Below, piece after piece: positions 54,549-62,636 of a stretch of 64,000 bases of DNA. The notes beneath the pieces are model-generated. The model saw only the letters and a program-made list of their open reading frames with translations, searched no databases and was not told the origin of the DNA. Source of the stretch: Mesorhizobium sp. NZP2298 (GTDB lineage Bacteria; Pseudomonadota; Alphaproteobacteria; Rhizobiales; Rhizobiaceae); the NCBI RefSeq assembly GCF_013170825.1, contig NZ_CP033365.1, positions 1,810,001-1,874,000 of the forward strand, read 5' to 3'. A program made the translations under genes and the position numbers. How positions within the stretch are numbered: the stretch's first letter is position 1; each line of letters opens with the position of its first letter.

Positions 54549-55107
54549 CCGTTGTGATGGTGGCAACGAAGCGGCTGAGGCTGTCCTCGATATAGGTGGC
54601 GACTTCAACTGCCGGATCGAAGCTCCACCACAGGAGGGAGCCTTGCCAGTGCGACGCCATCAGCAGGCCGATGTCCCGCGGAGGTGTGGGCGTTGCCGCG
54701 AAACAAGCCGCCAGTGCCTTGCAAAGGGCTGTCTTCCAAGCCGCACCGCGCGTCCTGAGCACGGGGTCTCGCAAATCCTCGCGCAAGACGAGCAGGCCTT
54801 CGGCATAGGCTTCGATGCCGCCATAGCCTTGCGACAACGCCACCAGCAATTCAATGGCGCCGGCCGGAGTCTTGGGCACGCTGTCGGCCAGCGTCCTGGT
54901 CCTGTCGTCGAGGCCGTCCCAGGCATGCAGCAAGGTGCGCTGCTTCAACCGTGTCTTATTGCCAAAGCGCTGCACCAGTGTTGCACCGGAGAGGCCACAG
55001 GCTTTTGCCAGACGCTCGAATGTAAGCGCCTCCGGGCCGTGCTCGTGCATCAGCCGCACTGCGTTCTCCAGTACCTGCTCGTCGGACTGGGTCTTGGGAC
55101 GGGTCAT
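54529..55107 (-). CDS. TetR-family transcriptional regulator
   Basis: This 192-residue protein has a helix-turn-helix at about 10-50 (LENAVRLMHEHGPEALTFERLAKACGLSGATLVQRFGNKTRL) and a helical effector domain. ATG 55107 is chosen; an upstream ATG at 55137 would begin in the palindromic operator region. It is divergent from the SDR gene, its likely target. Confidence 0.87.
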   Translation of the reverse strand: MTRPKTQSDEQVLENAVRLMHEHGPEALTFERLAKACGLSGATLVQRFGNKTRLKQRTLLHAWDGLDDRTRTLADSVPKTPAGAIELLVALSQGYGGIEAYAEGLLVLREDLRDPVLRTRGAAWKTALCKALAACFAATPTPPRDIGLLMASHWQGSLLWWSFDPAVEVATYIEDSLSRFVATITTAAAREP

Positions 55108-55129
55108 CTTGACATTCCAATATAACCGA

Positions 55130-55148
55130 ATGATCATTTATATATGAT
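55130..55148. promoter_or_regulatory. AT-rich palindromes between TetR and SDR genes
   Basis: ATGATCAT (55130-55137) and the overlapping ATCAT-N6-ATGAT (55133-55148) form short palindromes in an AT-rich stretch between divergent genes. They are plausible TetR operators. Confidence 0.4.
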
Positions 55149-55205
55149 AGATGTGACGCAAGCCATCCCTTTTTGATCGATGGGTGCCGTTTTTGGGAGA
55201 GTTCA

Positions 55206-56114
55206 ATGACTTTGCAAGGAAAAGTTGCGCTGGTTGCCGGCGGCACACGAGGTGCCGGGCGCGGCATAGCGGTCGAGCTCGGCGCTGCCGGCGCCACTGT
55301 CTATGTCACCGGGCGGAGCACGCGCGCGCAGCAATCGGAGTACGCGCGGCCCGAAACAATCGAGGAGACGGCGGAAATGGCCACGGCGAGCGGTGGCAGG
55401 GGCATCGCCGTGCAGGTCGACCATCTCGTGTCCGACGATGTGCGCAGGCTGGTCGAGCGCATCCGCACCGAACAGGGCCGTCTCGATATCCTGGTCAACG
55501 ACATCTGGGGCGGTGAAAAGCTGTTCGAATGGGACAAGCCAGTCTGGGACCACAATCTGGAGAACGGTTTGCGCATGCTGCGTCTGGCCATAGACACGCA
55601 TCTGATCACCGCCCATCATGCGCTGCCCCTCATGATCGAGCAGCCCGGCGGGCTGCTGGTCGAAGTCACGGACGGCACCGCCGAATACAATGCCGATCAC
55701 TACCGCCTGTCGCCTTTCTACGATCTCGCCAAGGTCGCCGTGAACCGCATGGCCTGGGCCCATGGCAAGGACCTTGCGAAACACGGAGCCACCTCAGTCT
55801 CGTTGACGCCCGGCTGGCTGCGATCGGAGATGATGCTGGAAGCCTTCGGAGTGCGCGAGGAGAACTGGCGTGATGCAACCGCCACGGTGCCGCATTTCGT
55901 CATCTCGGAGACGCCGCGCTTCGTTGGGCGCGCCGTTGCCGCGTTGGCTGCGGATTCTAATCGCTCACGCTGGAACGGGCAGTCGCTGTCCAGCGGCGGG
56001 CTGGCGCAGGTGTACGGCTTTACCGATCTCGACGGTTCGCGGCCCGATGCCTGGCGCTATGTGCCGGAGGTCCAGGACGCCGGCAAGCCAGCCGACGCAA
56101 CGGGTTATCGGTGA
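55206..56114 (+). CDS. short-chain dehydrogenase/reductase
   Basis: This 302-residue SDR has the Rossmann motif GGTRGAGRGIA at about 12-22 (classic TGxxxGxG, here GGTRGAGRG) and VTGRST. The usual NAG is replaced by VNDIWGG. The active-site YxxxK appears as SPFYDLAKVAVNRMAWA. It is longer than a typical 250-residue SDR and belongs to the oxidoreductase subgroup with a C-terminal extension. ATG 55206 has GGGAGA upstream. The substrate is unknown; its regulator is probably the divergent TetR protein. Confidence 0.87.
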   Translation: MTLQGKVALVAGGTRGAGRGIAVELGAAGATVYVTGRSTRAQQSEYARPETIEETAEMATASGGRGIAVQVDHLVSDDVRRLVERIRTEQGRLDILVNDIWGGEKLFEWDKPVWDHNLENGLRMLRLAIDTHLITAHHALPLMIEQPGGLLVEVTDGTAEYNADHYRLSPFYDLAKVAVNRMAWAHGKDLAKHGATSVSLTPGWLRSEMMLEAFGVREENWRDATATVPHFVISETPRFVGRAVAALAADSNRSRWNGQSLSSGGLAQVYGFTDLDGSRPDAWRYVPEVQDAGKPADATGYR

Positions 56115-56130
56115 TGCGGTCTGGGGTCGC

Positions 56131-56478
56131 TCAGGCCGAACGCCCGTCGAAATCGAAGACCGGCAAGGTGGACGGGTCGATATCGGCGACGCAGTTGAGG
56201 TTGATGTAGGCGGTGCGTTCGCCGCTTTCGCGGATATCCTCGGCGAAAGGGTGGATGCCGCAGGTGCGGCAGAAGCGGTGCGCCATGGTGTGGTTGCCGA
56301 ATGTGTAGGTGCCCAGATCATCGCCCCAGGCCAGGACCGTCAGGCTCTCATGCGGGATGGCGCACAGCAAGGCGCCCTTGCGTGAGCAGATCGAACAATT
56401 GCACCGGACGGCGCCGGTCAGTTCCGCCTTGAATTCGAGGCCGACCTTGCCGCAGTGACAGCTGCCTTTGTACAGCAT
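56131..56478 (-). CDS. GFA/Mss4-like zinc-binding protein
   Basis: This 115-residue protein of the glutathione-dependent formaldehyde-activating (GFA) fold has zinc ligands in SCHCGKVGLEF, CNCSICSRKG and FCRTCGIHPF. The family includes formaldehyde-glutathione adduct enzymes and many uncharacterised centromere-V-like proteins. It stands alone and convergent with the SDR gene, 16 bases away. Confidence 0.88.
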   Translation of the reverse strand: MLYKGSCHCGKVGLEFKAELTGAVRCNCSICSRKGALLCAIPHESLTVLAWGDDLGTYTFGNHTMAHRFCRTCGIHPFAEDIRESGERTAYINLNCVADIDPSTLPVFDFDGRSA

Positions 56479-56570
56479 CAGTATCTTCCTATCGCTGGCA
56501 GGTGCAAAGGCACGCTGGCCGGGTTATCCCTTCCGCAGGCCAAACCGGCTGCGTTAAGTCTTTGTTTTTT

Positions 56571-56614
56571 CGCAATTCCGGACGGAAAACCGCACACACT
56601 TTTCCTGGAATTGC
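56571..56614. repeat. interspersed palindromic repeat, family A copy 2
   Basis: CGCAATTCCGGACGG at one end and TTTCCTGGAATTGC at the other form an imperfect palindrome. It closely resembles the copy at 29862-29906, including the TTGTTTT just upstream. Confidence 0.6.
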
Positions 56615-56652
56615 TTTAAAGACGTTGCATTCTGGCGGAGTCCGACATCGAC

Positions 56653-57948
56653 ATGCAATCCATCCGCGACCGTCTCGAAATCATCCTGTCACGTCTTGCC
56701 AATCGTGCGGCCGACGAGAAGGTCTTCACGAGGCTCTATGTCGAGCCCGCGCGGGCCGCGGCGGACGCCAGCGACGCCCGTAAGCGCGCCGGTGTGACGC
56801 TCGGGCCGCTCGACGGCACCGTCGTCTCGATCAAGGATCTGTTCGATGTCGCGGGCGAACAGACGACGGCGGGCTCGCTGATGCTCAGAACCGGCGCGCC
56901 CGCGTCGGATGACGCCGCCGTCGTCCTCCGGCTGCGGCAGGCCGGTGCGGTCATCATCGGGAAGACCAACATGACCGAATTCGCCTTCACCGCGATCGGC
57001 GACAACATGCACTACGGCACGCCAGGCAATGCCGTTGACGCCAGCCGCATCCCCGGCGGTTCGTCGTCCGGCGCCGGCGTTTCCGTCGGCGAGGGAACGA
57101 GCGACGTCTCGATCGGATCGGACACGGGCGGGTCGATCCGCATTCCTGCCGCGCTCAATGGCGTCGTCGGCTTCAAGCCGACGGCGCGGCGCGTGCCGCT
57201 GGCCGGCGCCTTTCCGCTGTCTGGCACCTTGGACTCGATCGGGCCGCTTGCCCGAACCGTCGCGCAATGTGCCGCCACCGACGCCGTGATGGCCGGCGAG
57301 GTGCCGACCGAGCTGGCGGCCATATCGCTCGCGGGACTTCGCGTTGGTGTGCCGCGCGGCGTTCTTTTCGGCGACACGGAAGGTGAGGTCATGACGTCGT
57401 TCGAGCGTTGTCTCGGCAAGATCGAACAGGCTGGCGCGCGCATTGCGGATCTATCGATCGACGACATGATTGCCGATCTGCGCGCGGCGACCAAGCGTGG
57501 CTCGATCGCTGCCATGGAAGGGGCCGAGGTGCATGCCGACTGGCTGGCGACAGGCGCATCGGTGCCGGTCGACCCGAATGTCAGCGGGCCTTTGTCGCGA
57601 GCGGCAATGCTGCCGGTGCCGGTCTACATCAGGGCCTTGCGCCGCCGTCGCGCGCTTGTCGCCGCCATGGATGAGCGGCTGGCATCGGTCGATGTGCTGG
57701 CGCTGCCGACCACGCCGGTGACGGCGCCGACGATCGTTTCCATGGCCGAGGATGCCGAGTTGCGCGACCGCGTCGAAGGCCTGCTGTTGCGCAACACACA
57801 GGTCGCCAACCAGTTCGACCTCTGCGCGATCTCGCTGCCGATGCCTGATATGGCGCTGCCGGCCGGACTGATGCTGGTCGCGCGCAATGGCCACGACCGG
57901 CATCTGCTGCGGATTGCCGCCGCCGTGGAAAGGCTGCTGGCTGGCTGA
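56653..57948 (+). CDS. amidase-signature-family amidase
   Basis: This 431-residue amidase has the complete catalytic set: Lys in VVSIKDLFDVAG (about residue 59), PGGSSSGAGVSV and SDTGGSIRIPAALNGVVGFKPT. It belongs to the shorter amidases similar to allophanate-hydrolase or indole-acetamide hydrolase-type enzymes. It is a single gene after a repeat-containing gap and shows no close relation to the 18.8-20.2 kb amidase beyond family motifs. Confidence 0.88.
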   Translation: MQSIRDRLEIILSRLANRAADEKVFTRLYVEPARAAADASDARKRAGVTLGPLDGTVVSIKDLFDVAGEQTTAGSLMLRTGAPASDDAAVVLRLRQAGAVIIGKTNMTEFAFTAIGDNMHYGTPGNAVDASRIPGGSSSGAGVSVGEGTSDVSIGSDTGGSIRIPAALNGVVGFKPTARRVPLAGAFPLSGTLDSIGPLARTVAQCAATDAVMAGEVPTELAAISLAGLRVGVPRGVLFGDTEGEVMTSFERCLGKIEQAGARIADLSIDDMIADLRAATKRGSIAAMEGAEVHADWLATGASVPVDPNVSGPLSRAAMLPVPVYIRALRRRRALVAAMDERLASVDVLALPTTPVTAPTIVSMAEDAELRDRVEGLLLRNTQVANQFDLCAISLPMPDMALPAGLMLVARNGHDRHLLRIAAAVERLLAG

Positions 57949-57972
57949 GCGACAGGAGCCGCGAATTGCGGA

Positions 57973-58362
57973 TCAGTGTGATGAACAGTGCTTGCGTTCG
58001 CTGTCCTTGGCGGCGCGCACGATGCGGGTCGCGACCAGCCAGGGCAGGCTGTAATCCTTGCCGGTGATGGTCTGGGTGCGGTGCTCGATCGAGCCCCTGA
58101 GGACGATCTTCCCGCTGTACAGCACGTCGGACTGGTCCGTTATCGCCTTGTCGGCCTGCGGCAGGCCGCTGGTGTCGATCGACACACCCTTGATGATCGT
58201 GCCGGTGACGAGATCAAGCGCGCTGTTCGATGGGCAGGGCGCCTTGAAGCAGCGCAGCCCGTTGTCACAATAGACATAGCTGCTCTCGGCCGCGGCGACT
58301 GCCGGCAAGGCGCGGATGGACGAGGCTGCGGCAATCAGAAATGCAAGGCGAAGACCGGACAT
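57973..58362 (-). CDS. secreted protein of unknown function
   Basis: This 129-residue protein has a signal peptide (hydrophobic residues 5-23, cleavage near AVAAAES). Four cysteines lie in the mature part, three clustered (YCDNGLRCFKAPC, a possible disulfide knot) and one near the C-terminus (KHCSSH). I do not recognise the family. It is convergent with the amidase and starts 42 bases after the hydroxyacid dehydrogenase stop on the same strand. Confidence 0.7.
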   Translation of the reverse strand: MSGLRLAFLIAAASSIRALPAVAAAESSYVYCDNGLRCFKAPCPSNSALDLVTGTIIKGVSIDTSGLPQADKAITDQSDVLYSGKIVLRGSIEHRTQTITGKDYSLPWLVATRIVRAAKDSERKHCSSH

Positions 58363-58403
58363 GGCCGCACCGTCGCGAAGAATTGGGGCGAAACCGCGAT
58401 GCT

Positions 58404-59396
58404 CTAGATGTCGACCGGAAACCGTCTCCGGTAATGATCGACAACTTCCGGATTGCGCAGATTGACCGGCAGCTTGCCGGCCAGCACCAGCAAGGCTTCG
58501 CCCGCGGCGCCGACGCCCATGCGCATCATCGATTCCTCGGTAATCCCAGCCATATGCGGGGTGATGATGATGTTGTCGAAGCCGAAATAGGGATGATTGG
58601 ACGGCAGCGGCTGCGTCGAGAACACGTCGAGCGCGGCGCCGCCGATGCGGCGCTCCCGCAAGGCCTCGATCAGGGCGTCGTCATCGACGACCGGCCCACG
58701 CGAAACGTTGATCAGCAGCGCGTTGGGTTTCATGCGGGCGATGCGCTCACGGCTGATCAGGCCACGCGTCTCCGGCGTCAGCGGACAGCAGAGCACGATG
58801 ATGTCGCTCTGCTCGACCAGCGCGTCGATCGACAGGAAGCCGACTTTGTCCGGCGCCGGCTGCATGCTGCGCGTGGTTGCCACCACCTTCAGATCGAAGC
58901 CGTGCGCGGCGATATGGCCGACGGCCTGGCCGACGGCGCCGAGGCCGACGATGCCGATGGTCTTGCCGGCAAGCTCGATGTTGGAATTGGCATGCTCGCG
59001 GCCGGCGAGCCAGCCTTTGGCGCGCAGGTCGCGGTCGACCCTGCGGAATTGCCGCAGCAGCGCCAGTGCGGTGAGCATGACATGTTCGGCAACCGAGCGC
59101 GCATTGACCGCCGGCACGTTGGCCACCAGCACGCCGGCCGCGGCCGCCGCTTCCATCGGAATCATGTCGAGCCCGGCGCCATGGCGGATCGCCGCCCGCA
59201 GCTTCCAGGCACCCTCGAACAGCGCCGGTGGCAGCGGCGCGCGCACGATGACGATGTCGGAATCCTTCGCCTCCCGGGTCAAAGTGGCGGCATCGAGGGC
59301 CGAAGCGATGACGAGTTGACCGGCGCCGGCGAGCTTGGCCGAGGCGCGCGGGTGCAGCGGATGGGTCGACAGGATCTTTGGCACGGCCTGGACCAC
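58404..59396 (-). CDS. D-2-hydroxyacid dehydrogenase
   Basis: This 330-residue NAD(P)-dependent dehydrogenase of the D-isomer-specific 2-hydroxyacid family has the Rossmann motif GIVGLGAVGQAVG at about 150, NVSRGPVVDDDAL with the following Asp/Glu and the catalytic His in PHMAG. GTG 59396, which overlaps the end of the GntR gene, is used with AAGG upstream. It is last in the minus-strand operon with the isomerase, enolase-type enzyme and regulator, and may reduce or oxidise a keto-acid intermediate. Confidence 0.88.
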   Translation of the reverse strand: MVQAVPKILSTHPLHPRASAKLAGAGQLVIASALDAATLTREAKDSDIVIVRAPLPPALFEGAWKLRAAIRHGAGLDMIPMEAAAAAGVLVANVPAVNARSVAEHVMLTALALLRQFRRVDRDLRAKGWLAGREHANSNIELAGKTIGIVGLGAVGQAVGHIAAHGFDLKVVATTRSMQPAPDKVGFLSIDALVEQSDIIVLCCPLTPETRGLISRERIARMKPNALLINVSRGPVVDDDALIEALRERRIGGAALDVFSTQPLPSNHPYFGFDNIIITPHMAGITEESMMRMGVGAAGEALLVLAGKLPVNLRNPEVVDHYRRRFPVDI

Positions 59397-59398
59397 GA

Positions 59399-60115
59399 TC
59401 AGGCCTTTTCGAGCGCCGGGCTCGCGGCAACCGCGTTGCCGCCCTCGATCAGTCCCTTCCAATAGCTCTCCGCGCCTTGAAGGTGGGCACTCATCAGCGC
59501 CTGGGCGAGATTGCCGTCGCGGCGCAGCAAAGCCTCGTAGATCTGCACATGCTCGGCATGCGAGCGCACACTGCGTTCGGGATCGTTGAAGTAGATCGGC
59601 AGGCGCTGTTCGCCCATCAGATAGTAGACGCTGCAGATGTTGTGGAAGACGCTGTTCTTGGTGGCGCGAACGATCTCGAGGTGGAACTCGCGGTCTTCCT
59701 TGGCGAGGCCTTCGCCGGCGGCGATGCGCTCCTCGGAAGCCTTGAGGATTTCGCGCAGCCGCTCGAAATTCTCGTCGGTGGCGCGCGAGCAGGCAAGTTC
59801 GGCGGCCTTGATCTCGTGGATCTTGCGCAGCTCAACCGTCTCGTAGATCTGCAACGGATCGAGCGGCAGGCCGGCGCGCGCGAACAGCGCCAGCGCCTCG
59901 ACGCTCGCTTGCTTGGTGTCGATGTAGATGCCGGACTTCGCCCGACGCTCGACGATGCGCATGGCTTCCAGAATGGCCAGCGCCTCGCGGATTTGGCCGC
60001 GGCTGACGCCGAAATGCTCGGCCAGTTCACGCTCCGACGGCGTGCGGCCGGTCTCGCTGTCCGAGTGGGAGAACAGATAGGCGGCGAGTTCCGCGAGGAG
60101 GTTCTTTTCTTTCAT
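59399..60115 (-). CDS. GntR-family regulator, FadR subfamily
   Basis: This 238-residue protein has an N-terminal winged helix (PSERELAEHFGVSRGQIREALAILEAMRIVERRAKSGIYI, about 28-68) and an FCD-type C-terminal domain with metal-ligand histidines (EFHLEIVRATKN, HAEHVQIYEALLRRD). FadR-type proteins bind TGGT-N3-ACCA palindromes, and several such sites occur in this window. The start is ATG 60115, or TTG 60121 overlapping the enolase-type stop. It is the best candidate regulator of the sugar-acid genes and the importer at 46.5 kb. Confidence 0.9.
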   Translation of the reverse strand: MKEKNLLAELAAYLFSHSDSETGRTPSERELAEHFGVSRGQIREALAILEAMRIVERRAKSGIYIDTKQASVEALALFARAGLPLDPLQIYETVELRKIHEIKAAELACSRATDENFERLREILKASEERIAAGEGLAKEDREFHLEIVRATKNSVFHNICSVYYLMGEQRLPIYFNDPERSVRSHAEHVQIYEALLRRDGNLAQALMSAHLQGAESYWKGLIEGGNAVAASPALEKA

Positions 60116-60117
60116 CG

Positions 60118-61287
60118 TCAACTGCGTTGCGCGTGCGCCTCCAGGAATCGCTCCGAAATGGTGAACCCCAATCCGGGCTTTTCCGGGATCGCTATCATAC
60201 CGTCCGTTGCTTCGACAGTCTCTTCGATCAGATCATGGATCATCGGGTTGGCGCCGAGCGAATATTCGACGATGAAACTCGACGGCGAGGCGGCGCAGAC
60301 ATGCAAGCCGGCGAAGAAGCAGGGCGCGCCGGCCCACAGATGTGGCGCAAAGCGCAGATTGAAGGCGCTGGCGATGGTGCCGATCTTCATCGCCTCGCTG
60401 ATGCCGCCGCAGAAGGCGGGATCGGGCTGGAAAATATCGGCTGATTTGAGCACGGCAAGATCGCGGAAGGCATAACGCGTCGCCTCACTCTCGCCGGTGG
60501 CGATCGGAACAGCACCGGAGGCCCGCACTTCCGCCATGCCCGGCTTGTCATCGGCAATGATCGGCTCCTCGAACCAGGCGAGATCGAGGTCGTTGACAAG
60601 GTGGATGAAGCGCTTGGCTTCCGCCACCGTGTAGGTGCCGTGGGCGTCGACCATCAGTTCGACATCGGGGCCGAGCGCCTGGCGCGCGGCGCGCACACGG
60701 GCGGCGGAGACGTGTGCTGCCCCATCCATGGCGCCGACCCGCATCTTCAGCGCCTTGAAGCCGCCCCGGGCTATGTAGGATTTCAATTGCTCGCCGATGG
60801 CATCCGCGGACGCCCAGCCGCCCGAGGCATAGGCCTGCATGCGGTCGACCTTGCGGCCGCCGAGCAGCCGCCAGACCGGCACGCCGAGCGACTTGCCCAG
60901 GATGTCCCAGAGCGCGATGTCGACGGCGCTGATGGCGGCGATGCTCATGCCGCGCCGGGCCAGCTGCGGCATGGCGTGGCCGGTGCGCGCGGCACTGTCG
61001 TGGCGCACGCCATTGTAGAGCATCTCCCAGATGATTCCGATATCGGCCGGATCCCGGCCGATCAGCTGTGGGCCGACCTCATGGTTCAGCATGTGGACGA
61101 GGGCGCCGTAGCTGCCGGCGCTGCCGGCGGCGTTCTTGCCTTCGCCCCAGCCGACCAGCCCGTCATCGGTTTCGATGCGCAGGATGGCGGCGTCGAAGGT
61201 AGTCACCTGGCCGAAGTCGCTGCGGTGCTGCCGAGCGGCTTCGATCGGGATGCGGACCCACCAGGCTTGGACGGTCTTGATGCGCAT
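60118..61287 (-). CDS. enolase-superfamily dehydratase/racemase (mandelate-racemase subgroup)
   Basis: This 389-residue protein has an N-terminal capping domain and barrel. Catalytic positions visible are the KxK-like KMR (FKALKMRVG), metal ligands Asp (LMVDAHG), Glu (WFEEP) and Glu (ATGESEATR), and the Asp-His dyad of the mandelate racemase subgroup (QPDPAFCGG and APHLWAG). Members dehydrate acid sugars or racemise 2-hydroxyacids. The middle residue of KxK is Met and the second Lys is Arg, which may change stereochemistry. It lies between the isomerase and GntR genes on one strand. Confidence 0.88.
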   Translation of the reverse strand: MRIKTVQAWWVRIPIEAARQHRSDFGQVTTFDAAILRIETDDGLVGWGEGKNAAGSAGSYGALVHMLNHEVGPQLIGRDPADIGIIWEMLYNGVRHDSAARTGHAMPQLARRGMSIAAISAVDIALWDILGKSLGVPVWRLLGGRKVDRMQAYASGGWASADAIGEQLKSYIARGGFKALKMRVGAMDGAAHVSAARVRAARQALGPDVELMVDAHGTYTVAEAKRFIHLVNDLDLAWFEEPIIADDKPGMAEVRASGAVPIATGESEATRYAFRDLAVLKSADIFQPDPAFCGGISEAMKIGTIASAFNLRFAPHLWAGAPCFFAGLHVCAASPSSFIVEYSLGANPMIHDLIEETVEATDGMIAIPEKPGLGFTISERFLEAHAQRS

Positions 61288-61347
61288 GTTTTTCCCCAGC
61301 CCTGCCGCCGGTCATGGCGGAAGGGCAAATTTCCCAAAAAGTCTCGA

Positions 61348-62235
61348 CTACTTGATCAGCGGCAGCAGCGTTTCGGCGGTGATGCGCATCTGGTCGGTGT
61401 AGAATTTCTCGGTGAGCACGCTGGAGCCGTGATCCTGGATGAACTTCAGCTGCTCGGGCGAGATATCGACCGGGTGGCGCTCGACCATTTCGGGATAGGG
61501 CGCCGCCGGCGTGCGGTCGACCGGAGCGACGAACTCATTGGTCAGCGCGCCGTCGTAGCCGACTTCCTTCAAGGTGGCGACGATCTTCGGCCAGTCGATC
61601 TGGCCGAGGCCGGCGGCGAAGCGGTTGTTGTCGGCGACATGGAAGTCGAACAGCCGCTTTCCGATCTTACGGATGGCGTCGTAGACGTTAAATTCCTCCA
61701 TGTGAATGTGGTAGGCGTCGAGGCAGACGCCGCATTCGGGGCTCACGGCATCGGCAAGCGCCAGCGCCTGGGCCCCGCGATTGAACAGGTAGGTCTCGAA
61801 GCGGTTGAGCGGTTCGACGGCGATCTTGACGCCGACCTTCTTGGCATGGGTGAAGCACTCGCGGGTCGCGTCGACCACCCACTTCCATTCCTCTTCCTCG
61901 GTGCCGTCCGGCACCACCTTGCCGACGGTGGCGGGGACGAGCGTGATGATCTCGCCGTCGAGCTCGCTGACCATGGTCAGCACGTCCTTGACGTACTGCA
62001 CCGAGCGCTCGCGCTGGCCCTGGTTCTTGGCGGCAAGGTTGCGCTCGCCCAGCATCAAGGTCACCGCGCCCCAGCAGCGGATGCCATGCTCCTTCAGCAG
62101 CGCCCGCGTCTCCTTGGTCTTGTACTGTTCGGGCTCGCCGGAAATCTCGATCGACTCATAGCCGAACTTCTTGATGCGCTTGAGGGTCGTCTCCAAGGGT
62201 TCCGCGCGCATCCAGTTGTGCGTCGAAAGATGCAT
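61348..62235 (-). CDS. sugar phosphate isomerase/epimerase (AP-endonuclease-2 barrel)
   Basis: This 295-residue TIM-barrel protein is of the xylose-isomerase-like/AP_endonuc_2 fold, the family of tagatose 3-epimerase and hydroxypyruvate isomerase. Likely metal ligands are Glu in VAVEPLNRFE-type (here IAVEPLNRFE), Asp/His in CLDAYHIHMEE, His in FDFHVADNNR and Glu in ALTNEFV. ATG 62235 has GGAAGGA upstream. It is first gene of the minus-strand operon and divergent from another isomerase. Confidence 0.87.
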   Translation of the reverse strand: MHLSTHNWMRAEPLETTLKRIKKFGYESIEISGEPEQYKTKETRALLKEHGIRCWGAVTLMLGERNLAAKNQGQRERSVQYVKDVLTMVSELDGEIITLVPATVGKVVPDGTEEEEWKWVVDATRECFTHAKKVGVKIAVEPLNRFETYLFNRGAQALALADAVSPECGVCLDAYHIHMEEFNVYDAIRKIGKRLFDFHVADNNRFAAGLGQIDWPKIVATLKEVGYDGALTNEFVAPVDRTPAAPYPEMVERHPVDISPEQLKFIQDHGSSVLTEKFYTDQMRITAETLLPLIK

Positions 62236-62338
62236 GGTCTGTCCTTCCCAAATTCGTCCGTATGGTTTGCCTGCGACATGCATCGCCGAAAGGCGACGCA
62301 AGGGTTCCTCCCCAAGGCACCCCCAGCCTTTTCCTGCA

Positions 62339-62355
62339 AACTGGTTCGACCAATT
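62339..62355. promoter_or_regulatory. FadR/GntR-type operator before the minus-strand sugar-acid operon
   Basis: AACTGGT-TCG-ACCAATT has the same core (CTGGTTCGACCA) as the site at 46140-46156. It lies 104 bases before the isomerase gene, in a 401-base divergent gap without other genes. Confidence 0.5.
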
Positions 62356-62500
62356 GGGCCTGAGGCGAGGTCTACAGCAAATTGCCTGGAACGGCAAGAA
62401 CTGCGGAAGCGCAACTTTTTCTGCGAATTATTTCATTGATTGTATTGCGATATCTGCCGATATTTCGGGTGTGCCGACGGCTTTGAAGATGCATTGCGAG

Positions 62501-62536
62501 GCTTGACCAAATTCCGCGATTTGGTAATACCAGAAT
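62501..62536 (+). promoter_or_regulatory. promoter overlapped by operator TTGGTAATACCAGA
   Basis: TTGACC (62503-62508) and TAATAC (62525-62530) are separated by 16 bases. TTTGGT-AAT-ACCAGA (62520-62534) covers the -10 box. The core TTGGTAATACCAGA is identical to that of the importer promoter near 46320, so both promoters should respond to the same repressor. Confidence 0.6.
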
Positions 62537-62636
62537 GGCAGTGCCTGCAAAGCGCCCGATGCGAAAAGACCAAAATGGCTGGCCCTGCTTCCAATCGGCG
62601 CTATGCTTGGTCGCGACAAGATGAGGGAGGATGCCG

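Noticed and set aside
60601..62439. A 612-codon open frame on the plus strand, with similar long mirror frames at 20728-22092, 14383-15993 and 46533-47813
   Set aside because: They are antisense to well-supported enzymes and binding proteins. The translations are Arg/Asp/Gly-rich without recognisable domains.
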